Assembly: GCA_018381595.1 (NCBI GenBank)
Contig: JAGZRP010000029.1
Span: 1-8,316, forward strand
Direction: 5' to 3'
From: Bacillota bacterium
Lineage (GTDB): Bacteria > Bacillota_I > Bacilli_A > RF39 > UBA660
Length of the DNA: 8,316 nucleotides
The notes under the pieces were generated by a model. The model saw only the letters and a program-made list of their open reading frames with translations, had not been told where the DNA came from and did no database searches. The translations under genes and the position numbers were made by a program. Positions 6,772-8,316 of this stretch are shown here, piece by piece (positions within the stretch are counted from its first letter, which is position 1; each line of letters begins with the position of its first letter).

Positions 6772-6807
6772 AAAAAAGAAAAAGGAGATTATTCCTCTTT
6801 CTTTTTT
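6772..6807 (-). terminator. Intrinsic terminator at the 3' end of nifJ
   Basis: A long hairpin pairs 6772-6786 with 6793-6807 (15 positions, one mismatch) around a six-base loop. On the minus strand the descending arm is U-rich, ending in two T runs. The nifJ stop codon (6789-6791) lies in the loop, and the last KKKEE codons form the ascending arm. The pairing is symmetrical, so it could also act on plus-strand transcripts. Confidence 0.7.
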
Positions 6808-8316
6808 GTCAAGTTTTCGTAATATGCAAATCTTTTTTTTGCCTGTTCCATGTTTTCATTTAGCAAAGTTTCTGCTTTCTCAGGATTGATTACTTTTAGC
6901 ATTGAATATCTTGTTTGCATTTCTAAATACTCTTTATACTGTTCAAAATTCACTTGTTTGCTATCTAGTGTAAATCCTGTTTCTGGATGGTATCTAAAAA
7001 TTGGGAAGTATCCGCATTGCGTTGCTAGTTTTTCACTTTCTAATGAATGTTCCATACCGCCTTTTAATCCGTGTGAGATACAAGGGGCATACGCAATGAT
7101 TAAAGATGGACCAGGATATTCTACTGCTTCTTTCATTGCTTTGATTGCCTGCATTCCATTTGCACCTAAACAAATACTAGCAACATAGACATTTGGATAA
7201 GCAAGCGCCATAGCAGCTAAATCTTTTTTCGCAACTTTCTTACCATTTGATGCGAAAGATGCAATACTGCCTTTCGGACTTGCCTTACTAGATTGACCAC
7301 CTGTATTAGAATATACTTGAGTATCTAATACTAAGATATTCATATTCTCACCACTGGCTAGTACATGATCAATTCCTCCATATCCAATATCATAAGCCCA
7401 ACCATCTCCTCCAATAGAAAAGACAACACTTGCTTTGATATATGGCATATATTCTTTTAAATAATCTGGAGTTTCTTTTAACAATGCCTGATATACTTCT
7501 TCTGTTTTCTCATAAGATTCTCGATTTTCTATCCATTTTGTATATAGTTCTTCATTATCACTGATATGTTCTTTCATCAGTCGTTCAATGCGATTGCGAA
7601 TGACATTTTTAGCAATATTCATTCCATATCCATACTCTGCATTGTCTTCAAATAACGAACTAGCCCAAGGAATTTGATATGGGAATTCAGGTACACTTCC
7701 ACCGTAAATGGAAGAACAACCAGTTGCATTTGCAACAACTAAATGATTTCCATAAAGCTGAGTTAACAATTTAATATATGCTGTTTCCCCACAACCAGCA
7801 CATGCTCCGTGAAAGGCAAATTTAGGTTTGGTAAATTGACTGTTTTTAATCGTATATGGATTCCCTTGTGGTTTTTCTTTGATATATTCATTCAGATAAT
7901 CATAAATTTCTTGTTCATGTTCTAATTTTTCCTCTTTATAAAATTTTCTAATTAATGCCTTACTTCCCTTCATTCCAGGGCAAGTTTGAATACAAAGTCC
8001 ACAACCGGTACATTTATCAATACAAATACCAATTGCATAATAATAGTCTTCCATTCCAGGTCCCATCGCTTTTTTACAACGTCTTTGAATGAGCTCTGGT
8101 GCTTTATCATATTCTTCTTTTGATAATAAATAAGGACGAATCACACCATGAGGACACACAAAACTACATTGATTACATGTTGTACAATTACTTGGAATCC
8201 AAGAAGGAACCGTTTCACTCATTCCTGAGTCAGTCATTCCATTGTTTCCTCCTGGAAAAGTTCCATCTGCATATTTTAAGAATGCCGAAGTTGGAAGTTC
8301 ATTTCCTTTTCGCTTT
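6789..8316 (-). CDS. nifJ: Pyruvate:ferredoxin (flavodoxin) oxidoreductase, C-terminal part, cut by window edge
   Basis: The enzyme oxidises pyruvate with CoA to acetyl-CoA and CO2 and passes electrons to ferredoxin or flavodoxin in anaerobic cytoplasm. The last 508 codons of a gene usually near 1170 are visible, and the frame stays open to the window end. The first visible part holds the PTSAF..ADGTFPGG segment. A ferredoxin domain follows, with two [4Fe-4S] motifs: CTTCNQCSFVCP (residues 44-55) and CTGCGLCIQTCP (102-113). The thiamine diphosphate domain has CAGCGETAY (172-180), ATGC (Cys200), the GDGWAYDIGYGG motif (302-313) and VYSNTGGQ. Cys411 in APCISHG supplies the fourth ligand of the proximal cluster. 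All ligands expected for three clusters are present, so the enzyme looks functional. The ATG at 8237 is internal. A hairpin covers the stop codon. The linker before the ferredoxin domain (GNNGMTDSGMSETVPSW) lacks the EKRG-type sequence I expect in this family. Confidence 0.97.
   Translation of the reverse strand, partial: KRKGNELPTSAFLKYADGTFPGGNNGMTDSGMSETVPSWIPSNCTTCNQCSFVCPHGVIRPYLLSKEEYDKAPELIQRRCKKAMGPGMEDYYYAIGICIDKCTGCGLCIQTCPGMKGSKALIRKFYKEEKLEHEQEIYDYLNEYIKEKPQGNPYTIKNSQFTKPKFAFHGACAGCGETAYIKLLTQLYGNHLVVANATGCSSIYGGSVPEFPYQIPWASSLFEDNAEYGYGMNIAKNVIRNRIERLMKEHISDNEELYTKWIENRESYEKTEEVYQALLKETPDYLKEYMPYIKASVVFSIGGDGWAYDIGYGGIDHVLASGENMNILVLDTQVYSNTGGQSSKASPKGSIASFASNGKKVAKKDLAAMALAYPNVYVASICLGANGMQAIKAMKEAVEYPGPSLIIAYAPCISHGLKGGMEHSLESEKLATQCGYFPIFRYHPETGFTLDSKQVNFEQYKEYLEMQTRYSMLKVINPEKAETLLNENMEQAKKRFAYYENLTKKKEE

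Noticed and set aside
6850..7188. Plus-strand open frame of 112 codons
   Set aside because: It is antisense to conserved nifJ coding sequence.
8235..8237. ATG as the start of a short NifJ-like protein
   Set aside because: The frame stays open upstream to the window edge and encodes the conserved PTSAF and DGTFPGG segments, so the gene is simply cut by the window.
1..8316. tRNA, rRNA, CRISPR, insertion sequence or phage elements
   Set aside because: I looked through the gaps and coding regions and found no cloverleaf, spaced direct repeats, transposase or terminal inverted repeats.

Overview
The window is AT-rich DNA with compact gene spacing, consistent with a low-GC, anaerobic, endospore-forming member of the Bacillota. 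Two genes carry this inference. A small acid-soluble spore protein of the SspI family shows sporulation, and a pyruvate:ferredoxin oxidoreductase (NifJ) shows anaerobic energy metabolism. Every visible stop is TAA except one TAG, and Trp is TGG throughout, so nothing suggests a recoded TGA. A gut-type lineage near the Erysipelotrichales is a guess, not something the sequence proves.

Layout from left to right. (1) 57-2730, minus strand: lemA followed by a DUF2207 membrane protein with a poly-glycine tail. This pair is common in Firmicutes, but here a terminator-like hairpin sits between the genes and leaves no room for a second promoter. (2) 2731-2868: a divergent control region. It holds an extended -10 promoter for lemA and, in the other direction, a close match to a forespore sigma-G promoter for sspI. 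(3) 2869-3072, plus strand: sspI, with its stop codon in the loop of its own terminator. (4) 3156-4781, plus strand: a membrane-anchored aryl-sulfate sulfotransferase (AssT family) with candidates for all the known active-site residues. (5) 4783-4807: a bidirectional terminator between convergent genes. (6) 4806-6710, minus strand: two adjacent genes of no family I recognise. The first encodes a soluble 301-residue protein and the second a 325-residue lipoprotein. They are paralogues of each other, and each is itself a two-fold tandem repeat of a unit of about 150 residues, so the pair holds four diverged copies. (7) 6772-6807: terminator of nifJ. (8) 6789-8316, minus strand: the 3' part of nifJ, cut by the window edge.

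No single pathway links the genes. The most original content is the four-unit repeat family, split between cytoplasm and membrane surface. Next come the back-to-back housekeeping and sporulation promoters, the hairpin inside the lemA-DUF2207 operon, and a complete sulfotransferase in a Gram-positive spore former. I see no tRNA, rRNA, CRISPR array, insertion sequence or phage gene, and no gene-free stretch longer than about 150 bases.
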